From Chytridium lagenaria (Eukaryota; Chytridiomycota; Chytridiomycetes; Chytridiales; Chytridiaceae), in contig JAHLKC010000020.1 of assembly GCA_025449115.1 (NCBI GenBank), positions 310,001-374,000 of the forward strand: a stretch of 64,000 bases of DNA, given 5' to 3'. Below the pieces are notes generated by a model. It saw only the letters and a list, made by a program, of their open reading frames with translations, had not been told where the DNA came from and ran no database searches. A program made the position numbers and the translations under genes. The stretch's first letter is position 1. Every line of letters begins with the position of its first letter. Positions 33,990 to 46,164 of this stretch are shown here, piece after piece.

Positions 33990-34830
33990 GTCCGCGAGCG
34001 CAGATTAAAGGGTGATGGATTCAACCAGAATATTCCAAGTAAGTCAGCGTTGGCTCCGGCTAACGAAATAAGTCCAAGAGCGTTGAAGATAGTAATATTG
34101 GTGATGCACACAATCGGTGCACGACTTCGATTCGGCACTTTGATTGGGGTTATGGTTTATTGTGTTTTTTGTTAAAGCTAGCAAGTCGATCGTCCCTTCT
34201 CCTTCTTGTGATTGGCATAATCACTTTGTCGTTTTACCGCTCCATTTGAGTTTCCATCTGAATGCACCCCAATTGTCTCAACGGTGGAAAAAACGTTTTT
34301 TTAAGCACTTCCTCTCCGAAGCGCTTATACCGATCCAACAACCGTCTACCTATGAAGAGCTTTTGCTTTAACTCCATTAACCGAGGATTTATAAACCTTG
34401 ACCAAAGCGCTACCAGGTCAGAGGCTTCATCGTAACGTCCATTCGCGTGCAGAGATTGTGTCAGAGGCTGACTCAGAAAGTTTATCATTATCGCCCATTT
34501 AAGTTAACTTTTTTTACGTGCACTCTCAGGTTATGAGAGTTTCCGAGCGACGTGTGCTTAAATCCCTTGGAAATGCCCATATATAAAATGCTTGCCTATT
34601 ATCTATCTATTATTTTCTGTGTGCTCTATGGGCTTAATAAATAGGGGGTTTTACAATAAAGTGAGGAACCAGCTCGCTTTCGCCTTCATGCCTCTCCAAT
34701 CGCGAAAAACCCCTCAACAAAAAATATATAAGAAATTCATTAAATAAAATAGAGTGGGGGTTTGTATAAATGGGTTTAGGGGGGAGTGGTGACCTCAACA
34801 AATGAGGAAATAAATTAAAGAGGTGGGTAG
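33990..34830. other. intergenic, one doubtful small frame
   Basis: Promoter side of the kinase and 3' flank of the cyclin. A minus-strand frame at 34488-34234 (84 codons, containing MELKQKLFIGRRLLDRYKRF) looks protein-like but has no known relative, and no supporting signals were seen. Confidence 0.3.
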
Positions 34831-37223
34831 TTAAAGACCGGTAGAGAGAGGATACTGCGTTACATTATACGGCGTGAACCTGAACCCATTTGACGGATTC
34901 GGCGGCACAGGAGCGTTTTGGTGGAACGTGTTCCCCATGGATGCATGCGGGACGGAATACATAGACGCGCCAAGAATATACCGATGGTTGGGATGCGCCG
35001 TCATGGATTGACGAGAAGAGTTGGGTTGAACCATAGGTTGAGTATAGTTCTGATATGGGGGCATTTTCCCCAACAAATCATCATCCAGCATTGCCATCAC
35101 GTCTGATGCGATAACGTCACTTGAGGAACGCGGCATGGAAGGATACATGGGTGGTTTTGGGTGGAATCCTCCGGATGGTATTGAAGAAATTGGGCGTTGA
35201 AGAGATCCTGCTCACTCATTTGACCCTTGGATGACGTTCTTGGAGGAAGTTGTGGATATTGATCATGAGATTTGTACATATACTGCTGTGACGCAGGTTG
35301 CTGATGCGGAAGATGATGACCATAGTTCATCGCCAACCCACCAGTAGCGTAGGGAAGCCCAGAGGGTGTGTTAAATTGCATGGGCGCGGAAAGCGGTGGA
35401 GCGAATCCATTGTTTTGCTGGAAACTTTGCGTTCTCGCCCAATCCATCCCTCCATCACTCATGTAATTTGGTGAAAACCCTGTCGGATCTGCAAACTGGT
35501 TGCTTTGGGGAAAGAGGTCGTGGAATCCGGGATCACTAAATTGACTCAAAGGAGTCGACCCGTGAATATGAACGTCGTGTGAACTTTCTTGCGCCTGCGC
35601 TTTAGGTTCTACACTAAATCCGTTCAACTGGTCCAGCAACGCAACATCAAATGAATGGCGGCGACTGAGGGTTTGTTGAAACGGATTATAAGAATTTGGA
35701 GTGGGTGAAGGTTCCGAGAAGGCTGCCGACGCGGCCATAGGGTAGTACTGATATGGTTGTGGTCGAATGTACCCTGCATCTTGAACGTACACAGGTCCAA
35801 CGTGTTGAAGAGATGGGAGATGTTGCATTTGTTCCAGTTGCTGGAATTCGTTTAGGTGAGGGAGGAGGATGTTTGGAGAGAATTTGCGGGCTTTTTGATG
35901 TTCAAAAAGAGAGGGAAGTTTGTTTTCTTGGAGCCTTTTGTAGCTGTGTTCCACTTCAGAGACCCAGTTGACAAACTCTTGACGTTTTAAGATCATTTTA
36001 TGGCCTAACAGTGAGAGGTAGTCGACCTAAGATAAAATATTGTAAGGAAACATTGCTTGTAGAGCTGTTTTGTTTACCTCTGCTCTGTTGATTGTGCCAA
36101 TGTCGGTTCTGGATAGATCACTCCAGGTGCGATTTGTAAATGTGCTAAAAGGAGAGAGAAAATTAGGATTCTGTTCTTGACATACTGTAAAGTTGAGGTA
36201 CATAATAAGGTAAAAGTTGAAGGAGTGTGAGCATGTATCATACTTACTGATCATCAAGGACTTTGTTGGCAAGAAGAATGCCGATAGTAAAATCAAGCTT
36301 TTCGGAACTATTCGGATCGGTCACTCTTATCATACAAACTTTATATATGAAATGGAGTGCAAGAACCGCGATGCTTCTTGACTATAATATTAATTAGCAA
36401 TCGGTCACCAGCGCATATAACAACGGAAGAGAAAAGATCAAACTCACCACATCAGTCGTAGTCAACACCGTCTCGATATACTCGACAAAGTCTTTCTCGT
36501 GAGCACAACACACAGTCCTATTCGAAGATGCCGGAATATTGCCCTTCCTACCATCTTTCTCACTATGACTATGCCAGCCCCTACATAATGCCACGAATTT
36601 CGCGATAAACCGTGCAAGGTATTTGAGGTTTTTGGGGAGTCCCGGAGCTTCTCCCAACTCTGCGGTTTTTCGGTAAGACTCTCTTTCGGCCGCTTCTGCG
36701 GCGGATGAAGCTTGAGTGGGGAAGGATTGGAGGGAAGAAGTTCTACGAGGAAGTTTTGAGAGAGTTTGATGAAAGGATTCAACGGATGGCGGGTCGGAGA
36801 TGAGGGATGCGATGGGAAAGGAACGTTGGTTGTGGTAATCCAGGCTGGTCCGTGATGATGTAGTGTTTTCGTTGTGGTAAACGGGCGGGTATTAAGGTCA
36901 AATGATGGTGTGAGAGTGAATTCCGGTGATAGTGGGGTGATGGGTTGGTATTGTGAGATGGGATTATTGTGGTTGTTGTTGTTGTAGTGGGTGTTTTTCG
37001 TTGCCGAGCCAAAGTTGGAGGAGGGTGATGGACCGTAAGAAGATGGCGAGGAGATGAAGGGTACGTCAAACGGTGTAAAGTCGATGCTGAGAAGCGGAGT
37101 CTGCAAAGATGCTCTGTGCCCTGCAATCTCTGCCCCGACATGACCATAGTAACCCTGATCCATTGCCTTTGTTTTTGAATTTCTTGAAGACCTGCTATGA
37201 CCTCGTTGCGCTATTTCCGCCAT
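34831..37223 (-). CDS. Pho80-type fungal cyclin with long low-complexity tails
   Basis: Regulatory subunit for a Pho85/CDK5-like kinase. ATG 37223 (MAEIAQRGHSR) was chosen; the frame continues upstream to 37478. The N-terminal 180 residues are Ser/Pro/Asn-rich. The cyclin box begins LPKNLKYLARFIAKFVALCR (after a frame change near 36660) and runs through FVEYIETVLTTTDVV, ALHFIYKVCMIRVTDPNSSE, LDFTIGILLANKVLDD, TNRTWSDLSRTDIGTINRAE and VDYLSLLGHKMILKRQEFVN, ending near 35930. Introns lie near 36440, 36370, 36250, 36150 and 36050. The C-terminal 370 residues are Gln/Pro/Ser-rich (QPYQYYPM, HQQPASQQYMY), with a frame change near 35130, stop 34831. The cyclin box matches the PF08613-type pattern of Pcl cyclins. 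Confidence 0.85.
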
Positions 37224-38400
37224 GATACCGGTTTTTGGCTTCTTTGCAGATGATTTTTTCTTTAAAGTAGCAGTGGTGTCGGTTGACTGATGCCTTCCGT
37301 ACGGCTCCACAGCGTCGCGAAGGCGACTTGAACGCCCGTCCTTTATTGTTGCGGAACCCAGCGTGGTGAGTGCCCAGAGGGGATATGTGTTTGATGCTTG
37401 GGCTTCCTCACAGGTGGTGGGATGCGACAAGCAACGGGTTGAAGGGACGACCACGACGACGATGACGACGGGGTTCAAGCAGAGTTGTGTTTTGAAGCTG
37501 CTTTTCAGTCGACAAGCCCTGACAAGGCTGAAATTGTTGACCAGGCAAAAACAGTCGCAGACCCAGATCGACGATGGCCTTCACGAGCGGGTGTGAGGGA
37601 CGGTTTTCCAGTGACGGATCCCTGCAGCTTGATACCCTCCGAGGTGATGGGAGGATGGAGTGAGATCCTGATGGGTGATGGGACAGGATCGCGGGATAGC
37701 AGATGAGGAATTTGGGCCTGTGATGTGAGACAGGCGGGCTGAAATTGAGGCTCCGATTTGAGGCAGGCTGGGTTTGGGCGGGCGATGCACGGCGAGTGGT
37801 AAAGCTGCTTAGCGACCACGGGGTGGAGGTGCGTAGCAACGGCAAGCGGGATGACGGCTGCCGAGCGTAGCAACAAGTGCGTGAGGAGGCTGCAAGGAGC
37901 TACAACGACGTTTGCGCTGATGAGTGTCGAGTGCAGAGAAATAAAATGGGTGGAGAACCCTGTTTTTGTGAATAATTAAATGTACCCCAATATTACAGAC
38001 GATGCTTGACACACACGGTCCGAAATAGGCCACTGGGAGAAGGAGGAAGTGAGGGGGAGGAAGGACCACTTTGTTTGTTTTTTACTAATTTGGTTTTTTT
38101 GTTCTTTTTCTTTCTCCCCCCCCAAATAAATCCCTTTGTTTTTTTTTTTGTTGTTGTCGCAGGTGTTTTTTATTCCATTTTCTTTTCATATGTACATTAT
38201 TTGTTTTTTCGTTTCTTTTTCTTCTTTTCTTTCCCTCAACAAATCATTAGCGCGCATCTCGCTCGTTCTTTCTTTCTTCCGCCCCGCTCCTATCGCCCAT
38301 TGTTGTTGTTTTGGGTGCAGCGAGTTGTTTTGGTCTGTGCTGTGTGTGTGCCTCGCGGACCTTTTCGTTCGTACTCCAAAAGATTGACGCGCCTGACAAC
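37224..38400. other. cyclin upstream region with pyrimidine-rich tract
   Basis: Open minus-strand frames up to about 37876 have no recognisable domain; part could be coding or leader for the cyclin. 38080-38240 is strongly pyrimidine-rich on the plus strand (T and C runs). Confidence 0.35.
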
Positions 38401-39760
38401 GAGAATTTAATTTTTTAAAAGTCAGCCAGAGTCCTCTGATTCGAACCACTGCTGGTTTTTGCTGCCTGAAAAGAGGGACGCGGTGCTCTAACGAGGGGGA
38501 TCGCCTTCGAGCCGTCTGGAACTGAAGCTCATTGGGTCCATCCATGATGTGGCGAGATGCCGTCCACCTAATTGAAAGCTTAGTGGGGATCAGGCTGCCT
38601 GCAGTACATGAGCTGCAGGGATAAACCTTTGATGGCCTCTGTCCTCACTCGTCAAGTTTATTCAACGAACAAACCACGGATCTTCAAATATTTACAGCCT
38701 CAGACAATAATGCTCATATGATGCACTCAATGCAGCACTGCTGTAGAGCTGGCTATACCCATCGTCACGTCTTATACAGCAATTAAAGGTGAGCGCACCT
38801 TTCGAGTCTTTGAGTATGCCAAATTACGACATCTTATTGATGGGGACTTTGTTTGATTCTCTATAAAGACAGATCCAGTTGCGAGGCGTCAATTACCTAC
38901 CTCTGGATGAGAATTGATATAATTATACGTTTTAAAGGTCGGCCAGCTGTAAGGGACGTACTTCGGACTGCAGGGCGTAGGCTTTAGAGGTCGATCGAGA
39001 GCCAATATGCTAAAGGCCGCTTTACGATTAGAATGAAAATGAGAAGGATTTACGGTGTCTCTTGAGTCTGCACGTCGTGACTAGGGTCGCTCTTGCCGAA
39101 CATCCTTCCGCCCCCTCTGCGCGCCTTGGAGACAGCCATTGTTCCTTAATGTAAATGTGCCATGAACCTTGATATACTTTACAGCCGATCTATATGGCAT
39201 GTAAGAGTGAGAAGGATTAGCAATCCAAAGATCGCTGTTGCAGGCCGTCCTTGAAATGAAATCTTGCACGTCTGGATGCCGCCATGTAGAAAGGTCGAGT
39301 CAGAGAACATACTGCGCCGCTTGACACAATGAACGTGGGCCGTCTATGACCGATACTGTTTTAACCGTAGACGATCTATACTCTTATCACCTTACGAGAG
39401 AATTCGGGTGGTCTTCTTTAAATGAATTAAATAATGGTACCCTTGACGAGGTCTAACATGAATAAAGCTGCACCAAGAAACTTATCAAAAGTCCTCGAGG
39501 CTTACTAGAACGGGCAAGGAACTTCCGTAAACGATAACTCGGAGCGTTGATTGATTGGGGGTTTTAAAAAAAGACAATGTCTACTCAAAGGAGGCCTCCT
39601 TTGGTTACAGTTCTCGATTGAGCCCTTCCAGAAAACACCCTTAATCGTACACCAAAACGAAAGAATATCCATATTGGCCTTTGAAGACTATCTCAAAGTA
39701 TTTACCACAGCGATACTAGTGTCCAGGCTACGACAAAATGGACGCTCTTCCTAACGCATA
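38401..39760. other. intergenic, no gene recognised
   Basis: About 1.35 kb with stops in all frames. Short open pieces such as 39269-39081 on the minus strand are too weak to call. Composition differs from the neighbouring genes (no C-to-G exon skew). It may be relic transposon or old pseudogene sequence. Confidence 0.35.
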
Positions 39761-42561
39761 ATGGACATTGAACCTTCTGAAGCTGCGGCAGCGCAACTCG
39801 CCTCCAACTGAAAAGATCAACCTCTCCATCTCCGATTTCGCCTCCTCCGACCACATCGACAACGCACACACCCTCTCCATGCCATCCATTCCCACCCCTT
39901 CTGCTTTGTCCAACTATGGAAGCATAATCGAAGGCGTGGACTCTACCAAGATTTCGGCGTCTCTGCCAGCGTTGAGTGTAAGGGACGTCGTGGAGGATGC
40001 TGGGAGCCCAACGGATGACGTGCCATTGACGGTCTTTGCGGCACAGAGTGGAGCGGTCTCGCCAGGGTCGAGTCCTACGGATAACGTGTCGCTGGCCGTT
40101 TTTGCGGCCGGCAATCCAGCGGCAGCGGCGCAACTGAGGCAGGACGCATTACGGGAGCAACGTGAGTGTTTTTCAACTATCCGGCTTTAAAGTTTTCGTT
40201 ATTCGCATCTGTGTACATAGATGAACTTTCCTTGCTTTATCCATGTCGTTTCTAACCCCCACGCAGAAATCGCTCTCGCAGACGAAGAAAACGACAGCGA
40301 TGAGGATGATCTCCCCCTCTCCCAATACTCTCGTGGTGATCCGCCTCCCTCCACTCCCGCTATACCCAACAATCTCGTCCCAACCACACCTACGCCTCCT
40401 CCACCCGTTCCCATCTCGACAGTGTCAACCCCATTTTCCCTCAACACACCTCTCATCCACCCCACCCGCCCCGCGAACGTCGCGGCTCCAACGCCTCCGC
40501 ATCCACATTCGCGTCCTTCTCACCTCAATCCCATCAACCCCTGGATGCTAACGCACAAGCCCTTGCTGCGACCGTTGCGCATTTGATTTTGTTGAGGTTT
40601 GAGCCTTGGATGGCTGAGACGAGTAGAACTTTAAGGGCTATGGATCATGCGATTTATAACCTTGAGAATAAGAATGGGGATGCGGAAAGTGGATTTGATG
40701 TGAGGGGGGATACTAGACCTCCGAAATGTGATCGTGAGTTTCATTTTTTCCATCCCTCTGCTGTCTTCTGTACTTTTTCTCCGTTCACGTTTCTCCTCCC
40801 TGTTCTCTTTCTCTTACGTTATTTATCAAAACTTCGCCTAAGTCGTCTAACTTCATTTCACAGACTGTGGCCATGACGTTGGCATTGGCAAATCCGGCAC
40901 ACTCCTGTTCGAAAGCACCCGTCGCCACGAAGAACGCATCCTCGACGGTCGACTCGGCCATCCGCTCCTCTCCATCGAAAAAGACCTTCAAGACGATTAC
41001 TTTAAAATCGCCAATTCCCTTGCTTCCAAACACAACTCCGCGCACAAGCCGAACAGCAGGCAACGGCGGATGCGCAACATGCTCAACAGAATGCTGGGAA
41101 TAAAAAGTTGTTGAATTTACCGGGGTTGACGGGAGATGGAGCTGTGCCGGGGCCTGGGCAGGCGAGGATTGAAACAGTACCGAAACGACAGCAGTGTTTG
41201 AGATGTGATGGTGAGCATTAAGCGAGTTTTTGGTTGATAGGGTTTTGTTTGTTTTTTTTCGACAACGTGGGCTAATTGGTTTTTTAAGGGTTTGGATTTA
41301 TTCATAACCCGAAGAGCAAGAAGAAGCATAATCAAGCAAAGAATGTGCAGTGCAAAAAGTGCCTCACTTGCAAGCGTATGTCTTTACTAAATCTTCTGGT
41401 GTTTTTTTTTTTATTTACTTACCCTAAATCAATTTCCAATGTTTTCGATAGTCTGCACCGGCACTGGTATTCTTATGAACGTTCAACCATGCAAAGACTG
41501 TGGGGGTGAGTACTTTTCTTTCTAATGCATTTTTACGCACATCTTTAACACCCACTCCCATTATTCAGCCAACGGTTTCCTCCACCCCGGAAGCGAAACC
41601 TGCCGTCTCGGTGTTGGCTGCGAAGAAGGCTGCGTCGACTGCCAAACCTGTTCCGGCTCTGGCTCGTTGACGACGAGAACCGCCCATCCCCCGTCACCGG
41701 GTGGATCCCTACAAAGGGTCTCCTCGCCAACCATCCCGAACTCCGATCTCCTGTTGGTGATCGCCCAGGTCGTCCACGGTCGGCTTCGAGATCTCATGAT
41801 ACCGTCAATAAAAGACCTGGGAGTCTCCTTAACTCGGATGGATCCCTTGACGACGCGTCGTTGTCTGGAAGTCGTGCTGATGCGTTTGGTGACGATGGTC
41901 GATCCATTCTCAGTAACCACACTGGACAAGTCGCGTCAAGTGAACATACTCTTCAACAACAGCAGCTTTCCGTTCACCCCGACTCTCGAAGAGTCTCCAC
42001 GTCCTCTGCTGCGAGAGAATTCTCCCGCTCTCCAAGTGCAAAGTCCTTTGCAGCTGATACCAATACACTTGGAGTCGAGTCTTTCAGCGAGGGAAGACGT
42101 GCGTCAGCTACTAGCGAAAGTTCTCGCTCCGTGGCGGAATCTTCCGACCTTAGCCCGCAAAAAGCACCAGCGCGTGACTCCACAGCCTCCGCAGCACGTC
42201 GTCCCCGCTCCCACACCACCAGCAGCATCGCCAAAAACCCTCTCGACTTTATCAAAGGCGGTCTCAGTCGTTCCGGAAGTCAAAAAAGCTTTGATACCGG
42301 ATCCATCGTCACGATCCCAGTTGAGAACGTCACCACAATAAAGACAAGAGTCCATTCAATGCCCTCAAGACGGCATTCAGTCGATCGTCGAGTACAAAGT
42401 CGTTTAACTATGAGGTGTCGGATGCCGAGGTTGGAGATGGGAAGGGTTTGAGGGTTGCGGATGAGTCGAATAGGACGTTGAGTCGATCGACCAGCAGTAA
42501 ATCATTTGCAGTTGATGTGGATTCGGTGTTGCAGGCTGGGGGACAGATTACTGTGGAGTAG
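39761..42561 (+). CDS. DnaJ-type Cys-rich (CxxCxGxG) protein, Ser-rich C-terminus
   Basis: ATG 39761 opens MDIEPSEAAAAQLAS, with a frame change directly after it. A disordered Pro/Ser-rich region follows to about 40500, then helical LEPWMAETSRTLRAMDHAIY-like sequence (about 40590) and DHCGHDVGIGKSGTLLFEST (across an intron at 40733-40862). The central zinc module (41200-41660, split by introns) has repeated CxxCxGxG units: CLRCDGFGFIHN, CLTCKLCTGTGILMN, CKDCGANGFLHPG, CVDCQTCSGSGSL. This resembles the zinc-binding region of DnaJ/Hsp40, but no J domain is seen. The C-terminal 250 residues are Ser-rich (FSRSPSAKSFA, LSRSTSSKSFAVDV), stop 42561. Frame changes near 39812, 40470, 41690 and 42330. 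The role is unknown; DnaJ-like zinc modules bind client proteins. Confidence 0.75.
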
Positions 42562-42911
42562 ATACTTTGCAGCGCCTTCCTTATTATGCTCGGTCTTTTC
42601 CTTTCCTTTACTCATCGTTTTCATATCGGTTTTCCATCGTCTGATATTTTATCTTTTTACGCTCTGCCTTTTTTTTTACATTTCAGTTTTCGGCTTTGTC
42701 GCGCTGTTAAGATACCTTTTTCATCATCTTTTATCGATGGAGATTCTTTTCAAATATTCATGCAATAAAATAAGGAATGATATTTCTCCGAGGTGTCTCA
42801 GCTGTCTCCTGTGTGCTGTGTGCTGGTTATATCACCTGGAATATTTCTTTAAAGGTTGTAAGTCTGTTTAGACTTGAATTCCGTATCATCACATAAAAAA
42901 AAAAAGTCTTC
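42562..42911. other. short intergenic spacer
   Basis: T-rich 3' flank of one gene and promoter of the next. No feature was recognised. Confidence 0.5.
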
Positions 42912-45581
42912 ATGACGCCGTCAAGCGAATTACGGTGGGATGCCTTGACGCGTCCGGAAATCATGACTGCTTTTATGAAAGAGCGGGGAGCCTTTGATTG
43001 GGGTAAAGTGCCTTTGTTGACCTCATATTACCATCGACTACCAAAGACTCTACTTGCATCTCGACACTACCAGAAAGATGCCGCGGGCCAGCTATCTTCG
43101 GGTCCCGTCCACTGATCCTTTGGATGATGAAGACGACGCCTCACCACAGCATCTCACCCTCTCCATCCCCTCCCCAAAACGTATTTTCAGTCCTATCTCC
43201 CCGTTCACAGAGGATGACACCGCATCGCCCCTAGAAAGAGGCCACTTGATCCGTTTGGTCGGGCTTCCAGAAACCCATCCTCGACAGCCGTCTCATCCAA
43301 ATCCATCATCCCAATATCAGCCAAGAAAGGAGACAGCGAAGCGGAAACAAGCCCTCAAATCAGCGCACCCGCGTCTTCCTCATCAAACAGCAGAGGATTG
43401 CTCTGCAAACCATGATCGCGACAGAGGAAGCTAAAGAGAAAGAAAGGTTCATGGCATCTGGCATATTATCGCCAACACCAGCGCAGGCCTTTTCTGGATC
43501 ATACGATGAACTTGGAAGACCGATTGTGGATGTCATTGATTCGTTGAATGAGGATCCGTTCACGTTGGAGAGTTTTGAGGCTATGATAAAAAGTCATGCG
43601 AATCGAGGAAGGGATTTCATAGTTGCGCGGGTGACGACGGTGGATCCGAATGATGAAAATAGGTTTTATTACTCTTACTACGCTGCGCATCATATCAATA
43701 AGGTCCTGTTTCGTACGCAGCCTGAAGAAGGACTTCTTCATCGAATGAAGGCGCGAATGTAAGTCGACGTGCGCTTTTGTTGAAGAAACTTTTTCTTTCA
43801 GTGCAAGCTGACTTTATTTGCATAAGCCCTTGAACAATATGATTATTGTAGGCGATGTCCACTATTACGGTACGTATTCTTTTCAACATTAGCTTGTTCT
43901 TTTTACAACTTGTGATTCTTTCTAACAACGGCCGTCATTTACAGCCATCAAAGCAATTGCGGTAAACTTGACAAGGGTATGCGGTAGCGCCGTCGTCAGA
44001 CGCAAATCACAGAATCCATCAGCACCCTCCTCTCCGCCATCACCAACACCATCAAATACGCCGGCGAAAATCTCCTCGCCGCAGCGTCCCGTGTGCGCAG
44101 CCCAACCATGAGCCCAACCCTCTTGTTCGAAGCTCCAGACGAGGAACGTTGTTTAGAATCACCGTCAACGTCTCCACTTTTTGCTTACTTTTCGGATATC
44201 CCTGCCGGAGAAGAAGCGTGACGTCGCCGACGGGTTCGTTTGATGATAGAAACACGTCTGCTGCGATGGCGCGGCTGGCGTATAAGATGAAACGGTTGGC
44301 GTATGTTTTGAGCTTGGGACAAACGGGGGAGCCGGGGTTTGCGGTGGCGAAGGAGAAGCGGTTACATCTTTTGATGAAGCCAGAGGCTTTGCTTGAGGAA
44401 AGGGACGAGATTAATGGTTTTGGCAGGCCCAAAAAACTACGTTGAGGAGGGGGTCTGCGGACGACGCAGCCGTTGATATATCAAGCAAATCATCCGGAAG
44501 CCTCGTTAAGAGTTCTCAGACTGCGGGTTAAAATGGTCACGCCGTCGGCGTATTCAGCCTACAGAAATGTCAAGTCGATCTCATTCCTTAACGAGGCCAC
44601 GTCAAAGACATTATTAAGTCTAGAAGATTGGATGCGAGATCACGATTTCACAGTTTCGCCAACTTCTCCCTTCCGGATCGTATCGCCGACAGCCGCTTTG
44701 CCGCAAAACGACATTGGTGAAAAGTAACACCGTCAACGTCAGATAGCTCCAGGCTTGAACATCCTCTCGTAGATCTCAGCGAAGTGGGGCCAGTTTCAAA
44801 AGGACAAAGCAGCAAGGACGCAACAAATCTTGCGGCTGCTAAAGCACATATCCAGCATCTTCAAGTACCGTCAATTTTCACGCGGGAAGCGCAAGGACAA
44901 GAAATTAGGAGGTGGAGTAAAATCATCAACTCATACGTCAAACCCATCCACAATAAAAAACGTCGGCTCTCCCCTCCCCAAATCTCCTGTCCCACGTCTC
45001 TACTATACGGCGGAATTTATTGGCACAGACGACGATTTTCTCATGAAAGCCACCACGCGCACTTATTTCAAAGAAAACGCGCTTGATCCTGATGACGCTG
45101 TGCTCTTCACGATCCCGGGGTCTGTTAATGAAACGGTAGATGGGGAGCAGCATCCGGCCCTTTTGAATTTTTGTGTTTGCGGTTAGAGAGCAGGAGGGTG
45201 AAGATGGGGAGGTCTGGAGAAATTTAGGGAATAGAAGCGATTAGAGCTTTGATTGTGTTTTATTGTGGGTTGGGGTTTGTGCTAGTGAAGTTTTTTGGTG
45301 AGTTGTGTTCTGAAGTTTCTCTATTATTATTTATTTTCTGTGTTATCCAGTAAGGTTAACTAATGCTTTTTTTCATTTTACGTAAATAGTTCCAGCGGCA
45401 TATACATTTGTAAGTATAACGTCGTTTCACGGCTAACCCCCATTCACCTCCACTCTCCCCTTCCCACCCCACCCTCATCTTCCTTATTTACTAACATAAT
45501 TCATTCCGATTGCCATATCTTTAGATCATATCGTTTCTACTCATTTTCTTCCTCTGCTTGGTCCTCGTGCTCTGCCTTTGA
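42912..45581 (+). CDS. unrecognised protein with C-terminal hydrophobic hairpin
   Basis: ATG 42912 opens MTPSSELRWDALTRPEIMTA. A Ser/Pro-rich part follows, then a well-ordered segment (43480-43770) with FTLESFEAMIKSHANRGRDF, VDPNDENRFYYSYYAAHHIN and LFRTQPEEGLLHRMKAR, continued after an intron by NPLNNMIIVGDVHYY (43820-43870). A later conserved block is RLYYTAEFIGTDDDFLMKAT ... FKENALDPDDAVLFTIPGS (44990-45120). The protein ends in two hydrophobic segments, IRALIVFYCGLGFVLVKFF and IISFLLIFFLCLVLVLCL, joined by VPAAYTF through two introns, with the stop at 45581. That predicts a tail-anchored membrane protein with a cytosolic body. No family was recognised. Frame breaks occur near 43110, 43250, 43400, 44100, 44540, 44730 and 45190. 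Confidence 0.6.
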
Positions 45582-46164
45582 AAACCGAGTACCTGTATCG
45601 TTATGCTCGTCAACGCGTTAATCTAATTTTCCACGATAATAAAATAATAATTTATTTTGTTTTAGTTATTGCACGATTCAACTTAGCTTTACTTTTACAG
45701 AAAAAAACTATATTTAATTGACGTGATATTTATGACGCATCATTAAGATAATTGCACGTTTCAGCTCAAATAACGCAAATTGCCTCATGCGAACGGCTGA
45801 TTCGATCGCTGAGAACAATGGAATATCTGGAAGGTTCACCTGGATGTTAAGCTAAGAGTCATTACGTGGCCAATCAGGCACCACCTTGTCTACTCTGTGT
45901 CTAAAGGCTGGGGATGCAAGGACCGAACAAAAACAAACTCGAAGGAACCGTCATTTATTGAGATTGGCTTTAGAACCGCCAAGAACCAGATTAACTAGAT
46001 ATCGACATTTTGACGACGAAGGGGGAAGGCTCCATCAACTTTCCAGAGAGAAGACATATCAGGGAAATAGCACACCATAAATGACATCAACAGAGGAGAG
46101 TTACGGAGGAGAGGCAGGTTTCAGGCATGTAACGCGCATCCTCACACTTTAAAAATCATACACA
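45582..46164. other. intergenic; first exon of next gene may lie here
   Basis: AT-rich. ATG 46081 and an acceptor-like CACAG at 46161-46165 make a short first exon for the SH3 gene possible, but no signal peptide could be identified with confidence. Confidence 0.35.

Noticed and set aside
37408..37876. Minus-strand Pro/Ser-rich frame upstream of the cyclin
   Set aside because: Low-complexity reading with no domain. It may be leader sequence; no independent gene can be supported.
38430..38530. tRNA-like signals on the minus strand (GGTTCGAATC and GTTAGAGC)
   Set aside because: The T-stem arms and acceptor ends do not pair and no anticodon arm can be drawn. At best a decayed tRNA or SINE fragment.
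39081..39269. Minus-strand frame with WIANPSHSYMP, faintly like a Copia retroelement protease
   Set aside because: The catalytic Asp is absent, the frame is short, and no integrase or reverse transcriptase motif lies nearby.
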